This document shows, piece by piece, positions 9,348-18,437 of a stretch of DNA of 44,470 nt. The notes beneath the pieces are model-generated. The model saw only the letters and a list, made by a program, of their open reading frames with translations, ran no database searches and had not been told where the DNA came from. The translations under genes and the position numbers were made by a program. This DNA comes from Flavobacteriaceae bacterium (GTDB lineage Bacteria > Bacteroidota > Bacteroidia > Flavobacteriales > Flavobacteriaceae): the NCBI GenBank assembly GCA_002728855.1, contig PBWA01000005.1, positions 4,788-49,257 of the forward strand. Reading direction: 5' to 3'. How positions within the stretch are numbered: the stretch's first letter is position 1; each line of letters starts with the position of its first letter.

Positions 9348-10169
9348 ATGGACCTATCTAATTTACAAAACATCTCATTCCCAAAAAGCAATCAGTTTTT
9401 ATTGATTGCTGGTCCGTGTGTAATTGAAGGAGAAAAAATGGCTCTAAATATTGCTGAAAAAATTTTGAGCTATACTAGTGAATTAAAAATTCCCTTTGTT
9501 TTTAAGGCAAGTTATAAAAAAGCTAATAGAAATAAGCTAGATAGTTTCATAGGAATTGGAGATGAAAAAGCTTTAAAAATTTTAGATAAAGTTCGCTCAA
9601 CATTTAATATACCTGTTCTGACTGATATTCACGAGTCAAAAGATGCAGATATAACTGCTGAATTTGTTGATATCATCCAAATTCCTGCATTTTTGGTTCG
9701 CCAAACAGACATAATTGTTTCTGCTGCAAAAACTGGAAAAACAATAAATCTAAAAAAAGGTCAATTCATGAGTCCAGAAAGTATGAAATTCGCAGTTGAA
9801 AAAGTTAAACTTAATCAAAATAAAAATGTTTGGATAACTGAACGTGGATCTCAATTTGGATATCAAGATTTATTAGTTGACTATAGAGGTATTCCTGTCA
9901 TGAGAAAATATAGTCCTGTAATTTTAGATATAACTCACTCCATTCAACGTCCTAATCAGCCAAGTGGGATAACTGGAGGGAATCCAGAAAGTATTAAAAC
10001 TTTAGCTTTAGCAGGTATTGCAGCTTCTGTTGATGGCATTTTTCTTGAAACTCATGAAGATCCATCAATTGCAAAAAGTGATGGTGCTAATATGCTTAAC
10101 ATTAATAATTTAAAAAACCTGCTTCAAGATTTAAGTCAGGTTAAAGAAGCAATAAATAAAATAAATTAA
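9348..10169 (+). CDS. kdsA: 3-deoxy-D-manno-octulosonate 8-phosphate synthase
   Basis: Condenses phosphoenolpyruvate with arabinose 5-phosphate to Kdo-8-P, the committed step to the lipopolysaccharide inner-core sugar Kdo. 273 residues, normal length. Motifs: LLIAGPCVIEGE (18-29), KASYKKANR (53-61), DIIQIPAFLVRQTDI (108-122), NLKKGQFMSP (134-143) and HSIQRPNQPSG (197-207). Cys24 occupies the position that is Asn in the metal-independent E. coli enzyme and Cys in the metal-dependent Aquifex type; the other three metal ligands are also present (His197, Glu234, Asp245), so this should be a metal-dependent class II enzyme. It is followed by the tmRNA gene; kdsC, two steps of chemistry later, is at 24.8 kb. 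The ATG at 9348 fits the family start. Confidence 0.95.
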   Translation: MDLSNLQNISFPKSNQFLLIAGPCVIEGEKMALNIAEKILSYTSELKIPFVFKASYKKANRNKLDSFIGIGDEKALKILDKVRSTFNIPVLTDIHESKDADITAEFVDIIQIPAFLVRQTDIIVSAAKTGKTINLKKGQFMSPESMKFAVEKVKLNQNKNVWITERGSQFGYQDLLVDYRGIPVMRKYSPVILDITHSIQRPNQPSGITGGNPESIKTLALAGIAASVDGIFLETHEDPSIAKSDGANMLNINNLKNLLQDLSQVKEAINKIN

Positions 10170-10179
10170 CCTATTTTAT

Positions 10180-10187
10180 TAAATTTG
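10180..10187 (+). promoter_or_regulatory. Possible -7 box of the tmRNA gene
   Basis: TAAATTTG matches TAnnTTTG, 38 bp before the mature 5' end of the tmRNA, leaving room for a short precursor leader trimmed by RNase P. The -33 region shows no clear TTG. Confidence 0.33.
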
Positions 10188-10224
10188 CAGTCCTTTTAAA
10201 AAAAGGAAAGATCATTGAAATCAT

Positions 10225-10620
10225 GGGGTCGACTGGTTTTGACAGCAGGTAAACATGTTTAAGTAAGCAAGTCGAGTATTGAAATGTAACTCGTAAATCA
10301 TATGTTTCAAATTTAAATGGCGAAAATAAATACGCTCTAGCTGCATAAGACTGAATTATAGTAAGTCTTTGCTAAGTCTTGGCAAGGCCAAGAAGCAAGA
10401 TGTCTCACGATAGCCCTTGTTGATGGCAATCGATATAGAGGCACCATAAAAATCAACATCGAAATACGATTTCATCGTTCGTATTTTCCAATTTTTGATG
10501 ATAAGAGAATCTAGGGTAGTTTTCAATCACTGATTCTTCGAAAATTAAATGAAAACTAAACTTGTAGAAAGCTTTCATATGGCTTGTTTGGACGCGGGTT
10601 CGATTCCCGCCGACTCCACA
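10225..10620 (+). ncRNA. ssrA: Transfer-messenger RNA (tmRNA)
   Basis: Rescues stalled ribosomes as tRNA-Ala mimic plus mRNA. The 5' end GGGGTCGACTGGTTTTGACAG and the 3' end with the T-arm GCGGGTTCGATTCCCGC followed by CGACTCCA are diagnostic. The 7-bp acceptor stem pairs GGGGTCG (10225-10231) with CGACTCC (10611-10617), and its third pair is the G-U wobble that marks alanine identity. The tag reading frame is at 10319-10348 and encodes GENKYALAA then TAA, ending in the ALAA degron. The discriminator A is at 10618 and the next bases are CAA, not CCA, so CCA must be added after transcription. It lies alone between kdsA and the lactate-dehydrogenase-like gene. Confidence 0.97.
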
Positions 10621-10657
10621 AATTATTTATACCTTTATATTACTTTAATCTGGCTAA

Positions 10658-11815
10658 ATGGAATTCTTTAACTCTAAATATCCTTCAACTGAAGATCTTA
10701 GATCTTTAGCTAGAAAAAAAATACCCAAGTTTGCTTTTGAATATTTAGATGGCGGTTGTAATGAAGATGTTAATATTACAAGAAATACATCTGACATAAG
10801 AGAAATTGAATTGACTCCAAACTATATTAGAGAATCTTTTACTCCCAATCTTAAGACTAAATTATTTGGTAAAACCTACAATGTTCCATTTGGTGTAGCC
10901 CCTATTGGCTTACAGGGGCTAATATGGCCAAACTCACCAAATATAATTGCAGAAGCTTCAAAAAAATATAATTTTCCATTCATATTGAGTACTGTTTCTA
11001 CTAGTGATATTGAAACAATATCAAAAATTACAGACGGCGAAGCATGGTTTCAACTATATTATCCATCAAATAAAACTATAAGATATGATATCCTGAAAAG
11101 AGCAGAAGATTCTGGTTGTCCAGTTTTAGTTCTATTATGCGATGTTCCAAGTTTTGGTTATCGGCCGAAAGATATTAAAAATGGCCTTGCAATGCCTCCA
11201 AAAATGTCATTGAACAACATGATTCAAATTTTAAAATGTCCAGAGTGGGCTCTCAAAACTTTATATAATGGAAAACCAAATTTTGAAACACTCAAGGCTT
11301 ACATGAAAGGAAAAATGAATCTTCGGCAACTGGGAAAATTTATGAATGACACATTTGACGGAAGGTTAAATGAAGAAAAAATCAAACCCATAAGGGATAT
11401 GTGGAAAGGAAAAATTGTGTTAAAAGGAGTTGCAAGTGAGGCTGATATTGAAAAGTCAATTTCTCTAGGAATTGATGGAATCATTGTTTCTAATCATGGT
11501 GGACGTCAATTAGACGCTGGTTTATCCACGATAAACTCAATGATACCTTTGATAAAAAAATATAATAAAAAGACAACTATAATGATCGATAGTGGTCTAA
11601 GATCAGGAGTGGATATTGCAAGAGTTCTCGCTTCTGGTGCTAAGTTTTGTTTTTTGGGAAGAACATTTATGTATGGAGTTGGTGCTCTCGGAAATAATGG
11701 AGCGTTACATACCTTTGAAATGCTAAATAAGCAATTAAGTCAGGTGATGATTCAAATTGGATGTGAGAAAATATCTGATTTAAAAAGTTTTTTACATTTA
11801 AAAAAAGAAGGATAA
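10658..11815 (+). CDS. FMN-dependent alpha-hydroxy-acid dehydrogenase/oxidase (L-lactate dehydrogenase-like)
   Basis: Flavoenzyme of the LldD/glycolate oxidase family that oxidises an L-2-hydroxy acid to the 2-keto acid. 385 residues, one TIM-barrel domain and normal length. Active-site features: Tyr29 in FEYLDGG, APIGLQG (81-87), Gln-Leu-Tyr-Tyr at 132-135, Asp162 in the CDVP segment, Lys256 (VLKG) and the catalytic SNHGGRQLD (278-286) with His280 and Arg283, then the FMN-phosphate motif IDSGLRSGVD and GRTFMYG. There is no signal peptide or membrane segment. L-lactate is the most likely substrate, but glycolate, mandelate and other hydroxy acids use the same scaffold and sequence alone does not decide. 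Monocistronic, 38 bp after the tmRNA. Confidence 0.85.
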   Translation: MEFFNSKYPSTEDLRSLARKKIPKFAFEYLDGGCNEDVNITRNTSDIREIELTPNYIRESFTPNLKTKLFGKTYNVPFGVAPIGLQGLIWPNSPNIIAEASKKYNFPFILSTVSTSDIETISKITDGEAWFQLYYPSNKTIRYDILKRAEDSGCPVLVLLCDVPSFGYRPKDIKNGLAMPPKMSLNNMIQILKCPEWALKTLYNGKPNFETLKAYMKGKMNLRQLGKFMNDTFDGRLNEEKIKPIRDMWKGKIVLKGVASEADIEKSISLGIDGIIVSNHGGRQLDAGLSTINSMIPLIKKYNKKTTIMIDSGLRSGVDIARVLASGAKFCFLGRTFMYGVGALGNNGALHTFEMLNKQLSQVMIQIGCEKISDLKSFLHLKKEG

Positions 11816-11949
11816 AAAATATTTATTGTTTTCCTTTTTATCTAAAGAACTTAAACTCTTTTATTTTTTTTCAATATAAAGTTTACTTTTAATTTATTAG
11901 AAACTTCAAAAGCTATTTAATTTAATTCTTAGTATATTTAAAATAAAAA

Positions 11950-12141
11950 ATGGCAACATACGAATGTACTTCTTGTGGGATGGCAGTTAATGCTAGTTGT
12001 GCTAATTGTAACACGCCTTTAGTAGATGATAGCCTAACACTCGAAGATGGAAATAAAGTTCAAATCTCCCTTTGCCCTGACTGCAGTGGTAAAATTAAAT
12101 CACCCATGTGCTGCGGAGTTGATATGGCCTGTCGCTTATAA
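11950..12141 (+). CDS. Small Cys-rich zinc-ribbon-like protein, 63 aa
   Basis: A 63-residue protein with nine cysteines. CxxC pairs are at 6/9, 17/20 and 42/45, followed by a CC pair at 54-55 and Cys61. The pattern suggests two zinc ribbons or another metal site: C6-C9 with C17-C20, and C42-C45 with C54/C55/C61. The end PMCCGVDM recalls the C-terminal CCGxxM segment of desulfoferrodoxin-like iron sites, but the spacing of a rubredoxin (two CPxCG knuckles about 30 residues apart) is not met. The ATG has a clean start at 11950, with 134 bp of very AT-rich DNA upstream. It converges with the GGT-like gene, 13 bp away. The coding pattern is strong for such a short gene. Function unknown. Confidence 0.8.
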   Translation: MATYECTSCGMAVNASCANCNTPLVDDSLTLEDGNKVQISLCPDCSGKIKSPMCCGVDMACRL

Positions 12142-12154
12142 AAATCAATTCAAA

Positions 12155-13759
12155 CTAATTTGACTCTACCGTGCCCTCCCAATCGGGATCAGCAATACCT
12201 ATCCATTTATTAGATTTTTGATCTAATTGTATCCCAAATACTCTCCCAAACATTGCAGGATAGTTGATAAATCTATAGGGGTATTTATTTTCAATCAAAT
12301 ATTCCTCTAATTCTTCATCCCATTTTATTCCAGAATGATTTTCTATCAAAAGAGTATCCTTATCCGGATATACTCTTGGTTTTGATATTGCTTCATTTAA
12401 ATTGAAAGAATTTGAAAAAAATCTAGAAATAACTTGAGTAATAGCAGTAACTATTCTACTTCCCCCAGCAGCTCCAAGAGCAAGAATAACTTCATTTTCT
12501 TTTGAAATAAATGTCGGAGATATATGAGAGTTAGCCCTGTCTCCTGGCTTATAGTCTCCAAGATACCCTCCTAAAGTGACTGCATATAAAAAACCTAAAT
12601 TTTTACTGGCAACTTTTGATCCCATAAGAGGTCCAATTGTTTGGGTTAATGAAACAACATTTCCATCACTGTCAGCTGATGTAAGATGTGCAGTATGCCC
12701 AATCTTTTCGTTCCATGAAATTGGTTCATTTACAAAGACATTATTTACCAATTTTTTCTTTTGAACTATGTCATTCGCCCATTCTTTGGCTTTTTCTTTT
12801 GATAAAATCATTTTTAATGAATCAGGATTATTTTGTTTTTTTCTATACTTATATGCCAAATCTGTTGTCTTTCCTAGATAATAAGCCCATTCTTTCTCAG
12901 AGTCTTCATTAAAATCCAGAGCATCAATTATTTGAAGTATTTGAATAGTAATAGCACCATAAGAAGGTAAAAACAATGAATATATATCAAAGCCTTTGTA
13001 TGAGCCAGTTAAAACTCTCGCATCAAGAGCTTTATAGTTCTTTAGATCCTCAAGTGTAAGTAAACCCCCATTAATTTTCATATCCTCAACGATTGCATCA
13101 GCAGTTTCTCCCTCATAAAACCCTTGATGTCCATTTTCTTTAATCCTATTTAAGGTTTGTCCTAAATCTTTCTGAACAAAAATCTCTCCGGCTTCATATG
13201 AAGATCCATCTGGTTTTAAAAAATAACTTGAGGTCCCGTCAAACTCATTTATTATATCTTTTTCTATACTTTGTCTAAAAGCCTCTCCAGGTAATATTTG
13301 GTAGCCTTCTGTCGCATATCTTATGGATGGCTCCATAACTTGAGAGAGGGTGAGACTTCCTTGCTCTTCATGAAGTTTTAAAAGACCTGCAACAACTCCA
13401 GGAATTCCTATAGTTTTATATCCATATCGACTTCCTTCATCCGATGGCTCATAATTCATTGGGACTTCAGTTGATGCATCAATACCTTTGATCCCTTCTG
13501 ATGAATTATATATGACCTGAAGACGTCCACCTATACCACTCATACTAGGCTCAACAACTGCAAGAGTAAAAGCTGCAGCAACTGCGGCATCAAAAGCGTT
13601 ACCATTTTGAGAAAACATTTCTTTGCCAGCAAGTGATGCTAGTGGATGAGGGGTAGAAATAACATCATTTTTTTCTTTTACTTGCAAACCATTGCATGAA
13701 ATAGTGATCATTAATAAAGCAATAATCAATTGTTTGAGATAATGGATAATCTTTCGCAT
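12155..13759 (-). CDS. Gamma-glutamyltransferase-family Ntn hydrolase lipoprotein (divergent)
   Basis: 534-residue member of the gamma-glutamyltransferase superfamily, made as a precursor that would cleave itself to expose a Thr nucleophile. A lipoprotein signal ends at Cys22 (MITISC). The large-subunit part holds GNAFDAAVAAAFTLAVVEPSMSGIGG (53-78), the segment round 147-158 and FYEGETADAI (214-223). The small subunit would start at Thr356 in GHTAHLTSADSDGNVVSLT, and the oxyanion-hole motif GAAGGSRI is at 429-436. Several residues that hold the glutamyl group in true GGT are changed: the IDxRExAP arginine is Ser (GIDASTEVP), the SSMSP pair reads SHISP, and the MDDF aspartates are missing. It is therefore likely a hydrolase or acylase of the GGT fold with another substrate. 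Monocistronic, divergent from the MscS gene. Confidence 0.85.
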   Translation of the reverse strand: MRKIIHYLKQLIIALLMITISCNGLQVKEKNDVISTPHPLASLAGKEMFSQNGNAFDAAVAAAFTLAVVEPSMSGIGGRLQVIYNSSEGIKGIDASTEVPMNYEPSDEGSRYGYKTIGIPGVVAGLLKLHEEQGSLTLSQVMEPSIRYATEGYQILPGEAFRQSIEKDIINEFDGTSSYFLKPDGSSYEAGEIFVQKDLGQTLNRIKENGHQGFYEGETADAIVEDMKINGGLLTLEDLKNYKALDARVLTGSYKGFDIYSLFLPSYGAITIQILQIIDALDFNEDSEKEWAYYLGKTTDLAYKYRKKQNNPDSLKMILSKEKAKEWANDIVQKKKLVNNVFVNEPISWNEKIGHTAHLTSADSDGNVVSLTQTIGPLMGSKVASKNLGFLYAVTLGGYLGDYKPGDRANSHISPTFISKENEVILALGAAGGSRIVTAITQVISRFFSNSFNLNEAISKPRVYPDKDTLLIENHSGIKWDEELEEYLIENKYPYRFINYPAMFGRVFGIQLDQKSNKWIGIADPDWEGTVESN

Positions 13760-13839
13760 TTATTTAATAATTTTATATTGTTCTATGAATCTAAGATAAG
13801 TTTTTAGAACTAGCTATTAAAATTAATATTATTGAAAAA

Positions 13840-15069
13840 ATGGATTTAGATGTTTATAATTTTTTTATTCAAAAAGGTTTTTCTGATTCCTCTTCGGCTA
13901 TAATTAACATTGGATTTCTATTATTAATCGTACTTTTTTTAACATTAATTGTTTCATTTGTTTCCAGGCTAATAATTAAAGGTCTTTTCCGACAACTAGC
14001 AAAACGTACTAAATCAAAATTTGATGATTTTTTAATTATAAATAAAGTACCCACATCACTTGCTTATTTTCCTCCTTTATTTTTTTTGATATGGATTTTT
14101 CCAAAAGCTCTAGCTAGATTTCCATCGGCAGATAATTTGCTAATAATCCTTGATATTCTTGTTGCACTTCTTACAATAATTATTATACGAAAGTTCTTCA
14201 GTACCTTAAAAGATTACCTTAAAACGTTAAAAAACTTTAAAGATAAACCCATTGATAGTTACATTCAGGTAATAATGATATTTGTATGGAGTGTTGGTAT
14301 AATTGTTATACTCTCTCTTGCTTCTGGACAAGGCATAAGCACTTTTTTAACAACTATAGGTGCTATGTCAGCAATCATTTTACTGATTTTTAAAGACAGT
14401 ATACTTGGCTTTGTAACGAGTATTCAAATTACAATAAATGATACTGTTAGAATTGGTGACTGGATAACTATGAAAAGTAGTAATGCAGATGGTAATGTTA
14501 TTGAAATTAATTTATCTACGGTTAAAGTTCAAAATTTTGATAATACAATCACTACTATTCCAACCTATAAATTAGTTTCTGATTCATTTATCAATTGGCG
14601 AGGAATGAATGAATCTAAGGGAAGAAGAATTAAAAGATCTTTATTAATTAAAATATCAAGCATTAAATTTCTAAATGAAAATGAATTAAAAAAAATTGAG
14701 AAAATTGAATTGATATCTGATTTTGTTAAGGCAAGAAAAGAAGAGATAAAAAATGAAAACAGCATGAAAAAAATTGACAAATCAATTCTTTTAAATGGAA
14801 GGAACCTTACAAATCTTGGATTGTTTAGAAACTATGCTCTAAAATATTTAAAATCTCATCAAAAAATAAATCAGGACATGACCGTTATGTGTCGTCAATT
14901 GAAACCGACATCAGAGGGTGTTCCTATAGAAATTTATGCATTTAGCAAAGAGAAAAAATGGGAAGACTATGAAGAAATAACCTCTGATATTTTTGATCAT
15001 TTTCTTTCTTCCCTTCCTTATTTTAATCTTGAATGTTTTGAACTTTCAACAAATAAGATAGTTCGTTAA
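13840..15069 (+). CDS. ybdG: Mechanosensitive ion channel of the MscS family, YbdG-like
   Basis: Inner-membrane tension-gated channel that releases solutes on osmotic downshock. 409 residues, close to E. coli YbdG/MscM (415). About five membrane segments precede the MscS core: near 18-40, 70-90, 97-116, 136-158 and 164-187, the last being the pore helix. The beta domain follows with DTVRIGDWITMKSSNADGNVIEINLSTVKVQNFDNT and the YbdG-type phrase INWRGMNESKGRRIKRSLLI, then a C-terminal alpha/beta domain. The YbdG signature is what separates it from plain MscS (about 290 residues). It is transcribed alone, divergent from the GGT-like gene over 80 bp, and converges on the propeller gene with 8 bp between stop codons. 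Confidence 0.87.
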   Translation: MDLDVYNFFIQKGFSDSSSAIINIGFLLLIVLFLTLIVSFVSRLIIKGLFRQLAKRTKSKFDDFLIINKVPTSLAYFPPLFFLIWIFPKALARFPSADNLLIILDILVALLTIIIIRKFFSTLKDYLKTLKNFKDKPIDSYIQVIMIFVWSVGIIVILSLASGQGISTFLTTIGAMSAIILLIFKDSILGFVTSIQITINDTVRIGDWITMKSSNADGNVIEINLSTVKVQNFDNTITTIPTYKLVSDSFINWRGMNESKGRRIKRSLLIKISSIKFLNENELKKIEKIELISDFVKARKEEIKNENSMKKIDKSILLNGRNLTNLGLFRNYALKYLKSHQKINQDMTVMCRQLKPTSEGVPIEIYAFSKEKKWEDYEEITSDIFDHFLSSLPYFNLECFELSTNKIVR

Positions 15070-15077
15070 TAGAAATT

Positions 15078-18000
15078 TTATTCTATTCCTTGGCCCATAA
15101 TGTATGGGACACCTAACTCCTTAATTTCCTTTTCTAATGATGGTAAAGTCTCTTTACTTAACTCTTTAATATTTGACTCAACTTTTCCAAGCATTGAACT
15201 TGCTATCTCTAAACTTCTTTCATGAAGTTTAGTGGGGCCATAAGTGGTATTTAACCCTCTACCTGCCACCCTCAAATTTCCTTGCATTGAAGGGGGATTT
15301 CTTTCTCCGATTTCTCTTTTAGCGGAATTACCATTCAAATCCAATTTAATTGATTGAATTCTTTTTTTAAGATTATAAATCTTTGAATTTATTTCTCCAG
15401 GTTTAATTGATGAGCGATTAACAGCAGTTTCAATTAAACTCAATTTATTTTCACTCATCCTCAAAGCATCACTAACAGCAGAAATTTTATTTTGAAGATC
15501 ATTATATTTTTTTATAAAACTCTTATAATCTTCGTAAGAGACTCCCTTTAAAACACCTTCCCTAATAGGCTTTACATCAAATTCTATTGGTCCATCAAGA
15601 AATGACACATTTCCATCTTTTACTAAATGTAGGTTTGCAGAGTATTTTCCTGGTATTGCCATTGGCCCGCCGTAGGATCCCCATCCTCTTCTCGCGGAGC
15701 TCGAGGGTCTAATAGGAGAATTACTTGGATATCTTAAGTCCCATGCAATCCTAGCACTACCCTTTCTTGCCTTTTTGAAAATTTTACGAACCAAATTACC
15801 TTGGTCATCATGAATTGTTAGTAAAATTTGAGCTGATTTTTGATTTTTCTCGTCTTCTAAAATATCCCAACCAGGAAACGGTACATTTTTCTGAGACTTA
15901 TTAAGTCCTCTCTCTTTTTTTTGTCGAATTGACTTTTTAGTTTCGTATGATTTTGATAAATGATAAGTGAAAACAGCACCAAATTCAGGGTTTTTAGCAA
16001 AGTAATAATCAGCTCCCGTATTTCCTATTTTACTTCTTGGAACATACCACTTTGCTGGTCTTGGTTTAAATAAAACTCCTTCTTTTTTAAGATTCAAGGG
16101 AGTCATTTCGCGAAGTCCACTGTAATCATCTAAAACATAAAACCCTCTTCCAAAAGATGCTGCCACTAGATCATTTTCTCTTTTTTGAATTACTATATCT
16201 CTAAAAGAGATAGTTGGAGTTCCTGGAAGTTTATGCCATTTTTTACCTCCATTCAATGAGGTATATACTCCAAACTCAGTAGCTGCAAAAAATAAATCTT
16301 TTTTAACGTGATCTTGAACAAAACGCCAAACCAGAGTTCTTTCAGGTATATTTCCACTAATAGGTGCCCAATTTTTACCTTTATCAACACTTTTAAAAAT
16401 GTAAGGCTTGAAATCTCCTTCTTTATGATTGTCTAAAACAACGTATACAAGATTTTCGTCAAAAAGATCTGCTTTAATATCATTAACAAAACTTCTGTCG
16501 GCAAGTCCAAACTGTTTTACAGATATTTTATTCCAATTTTTTCCACCATCTTCTGTAACTTGAATAAACCCATCATCAGTTCCAATGTAAATCAGCCCCT
16601 CTTTTATGGGAGATTCTGATATTGATGTAATTGTATTATAGTCAGACATAGCTCCAACATCCCATGCATTATCCCAACTTTGAGTTCTTCCCATAATGGG
16701 TAATGTTATACGTTCTTCATTTCTTGTCAAATCACCTGATATTGGAATCCAATCATCACCCCTGTTTTCAGATTTCCATAAACGATACGACGCAAAATAT
16801 AATCTAGATGGCTTGTGAGGACTCACTAAAATTGGAGCGTCCCAATTAAATCTTTCAAAAGGATCTCCCTCATATGCTTGGGGTTGAATAAAAACCTGCT
16901 CACCGCTGGTTAAATCAATTCGATGTAATCCTCCTCTTTGAGTTTCAGCATATATAATATCATTATAAATAGGATCAGTAGCCGATTGATGACCATCTGC
17001 ACCTAAAGTCTTATACCAATGTTTATTTGCAATACCCTCCCTTTCATCAGTAGCTGAAGGTCCTCCAGCTGAACCATTATCTTGAGTTCCGCCAAAAATA
17101 TGATAAAAAGGTTCAGCATTATTTACAGCGACTTTATAAAATTGAGTTAAAGGAAGATTTTTTAAATAACTCCAATTTTCAGCTAAATCAAAACTCTCAT
17201 AAATACCTGCATCAGTTCCTATCATCAAATAATTTGGGTCATCATGTTTAAATACTATTTCATGATTATCCGAATGTTTTTGTCTTTCTTTCATGGTTCT
17301 GAAGGTTTTTCCTCCATCTTCAGAAACACGAACTCTTACATTCATTAAATAAATTCTATCAAAACTGTGAGGACTTGCATATAATTCCTGATAATAGTGT
17401 GGCCCGGTACCTCCAGAAACCTCATCAGACATTTTGGTCCAAGAATTTCCAGCATCATCAGAACGATATAATCCTCCTGTGGTTCTATCTAATTCAATCG
17501 CTGCATAAACTACATTTGGTCTCTGTGGAGAAATTGCAAGACCTATCTTACCCATATTAGATTTTGGTAAACCAGTAGAAAGCTTTTCCCAATTTTTACC
17601 TCCATCAATTGATTTAAAAATCGCCGTTCCTGGTCCACCACCCATATAAGCAGCTACAGTCCTGTGACGATCCCAGGTTGCAGCATACATTATTTGTGGA
17701 TTTGAATGGTTAACAACAATGTCTGTAACTCCAGTCCATTCAGAATTCCCTAAAACCTTTTTCCAGTTTTTCCCTCCATTGTCAGAGTAGTATAAACCTC
17801 TTTGTTCTCCTTTTCTCCAAAGCGGACCTTGAGCAGCAACTAATATAATATCTGAATTTTCAGGATGTACGATTATCTTAGAAATATGCTCAGTTTCTTT
17901 TAAACCAAAATTCTTCCAGGTTTTTCCACCATCCATACTTTTATATATCCCATCGCCATAACCAACATGACGTCCACCAACATTTTCTCCTGTTCCAACC

Positions 18001-18338
18001 CAAATTGTATTTGTGTTATTTGGGTCAATTGTTATGCATCCAATGGAATACGAAGGTTGATTGTCAAAAATAGGAGTCCAGGTCGTTCCTGAATTTTTTG
18101 TTTTCCATACTCCTCCTGAACCAACGGCAACATACCAAACACTACTGTTGTTGGGGTCAATTGAAATATCCGCAATTCGGCCAGAGAGAAAAGCAGGACC
18201 TACATTTCTAAACTTAAAAGCGTTTAGTGAAATATTATCATTTGATTTTTGATTTTTAACATTTGTTCTTCTTTGAGAATAAAGATCAAAAGATTCTGAT
18301 AAGAAAAATATGATTAAAAGGGGAAATATTTTTTTCAT
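15078..18338 (-). CDS. Secreted Asp-box/BNR (sortilin-VPS10-like) beta-propeller protein
   Basis: 1086-residue exported protein with a signal peptide (1-21, ending FDLYSQ). Residues about 30-730 are built of Asp-box repeats (SxDxGxTW); at least eleven can be read, e.g. KTKNSGTTW, KSMDGGKTW, YSDNGGKNW, KSIDGGKNW, RSDDAGNSW, VTEDGGKNW and TSLNGGKKW. They form seven- to ten-bladed propellers as in xyloglucanases, sialidases and sortilins. The phrase SFGRGFYVLDDYSGLREM is typical of the large Bacteroidetes members annotated as VPS10 or glycosyl hydrolase. The C-terminal 350 residues hold a beta domain and a helical, probably coiled-coil segment (about 935-1010). No sialidase catalytic residues were identified, so enzymatic activity is uncertain; binding of a polymer or protein is equally possible. 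Divergent from the metalloprotease gene (99 bp). Confidence 0.8.
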   Translation of the reverse strand: MKKIFPLLIIFFLSESFDLYSQRRTNVKNQKSNDNISLNAFKFRNVGPAFLSGRIADISIDPNNSSVWYVAVGSGGVWKTKNSGTTWTPIFDNQPSYSIGCITIDPNNTNTIWVGTGENVGGRHVGYGDGIYKSMDGGKTWKNFGLKETEHISKIIVHPENSDIILVAAQGPLWRKGEQRGLYYSDNGGKNWKKVLGNSEWTGVTDIVVNHSNPQIMYAATWDRHRTVAAYMGGGPGTAIFKSIDGGKNWEKLSTGLPKSNMGKIGLAISPQRPNVVYAAIELDRTTGGLYRSDDAGNSWTKMSDEVSGGTGPHYYQELYASPHSFDRIYLMNVRVRVSEDGGKTFRTMKERQKHSDNHEIVFKHDDPNYLMIGTDAGIYESFDLAENWSYLKNLPLTQFYKVAVNNAEPFYHIFGGTQDNGSAGGPSATDEREGIANKHWYKTLGADGHQSATDPIYNDIIYAETQRGGLHRIDLTSGEQVFIQPQAYEGDPFERFNWDAPILVSPHKPSRLYFASYRLWKSENRGDDWIPISGDLTRNEERITLPIMGRTQSWDNAWDVGAMSDYNTITSISESPIKEGLIYIGTDDGFIQVTEDGGKNWNKISVKQFGLADRSFVNDIKADLFDENLVYVVLDNHKEGDFKPYIFKSVDKGKNWAPISGNIPERTLVWRFVQDHVKKDLFFAATEFGVYTSLNGGKKWHKLPGTPTISFRDIVIQKRENDLVAASFGRGFYVLDDYSGLREMTPLNLKKEGVLFKPRPAKWYVPRSKIGNTGADYYFAKNPEFGAVFTYHLSKSYETKKSIRQKKERGLNKSQKNVPFPGWDILEDEKNQKSAQILLTIHDDQGNLVRKIFKKARKGSARIAWDLRYPSNSPIRPSSSARRGWGSYGGPMAIPGKYSANLHLVKDGNVSFLDGPIEFDVKPIREGVLKGVSYEDYKSFIKKYNDLQNKISAVSDALRMSENKLSLIETAVNRSSIKPGEINSKIYNLKKRIQSIKLDLNGNSAKREIGERNPPSMQGNLRVAGRGLNTTYGPTKLHERSLEIASSMLGKVESNIKELSKETLPSLEKEIKELGVPYIMGQGIE

Positions 18339-18437
18339 AAATGAAGATATTTAAATTTAATTTTTGGTCATCAAGCAATTACAATTTAATAATTTATTAC
18401 TACTTTTTTAAAGATTTTTAAGATAAGATTTATTATT

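Noticed and set aside
15068-15087. Inverted repeat AATAGAA / TTCTATT between the MscS and propeller genes
   Set aside because: Only 7 bp, mostly A-T, lying across the stop codons without a U tract; too weak to call a terminator.
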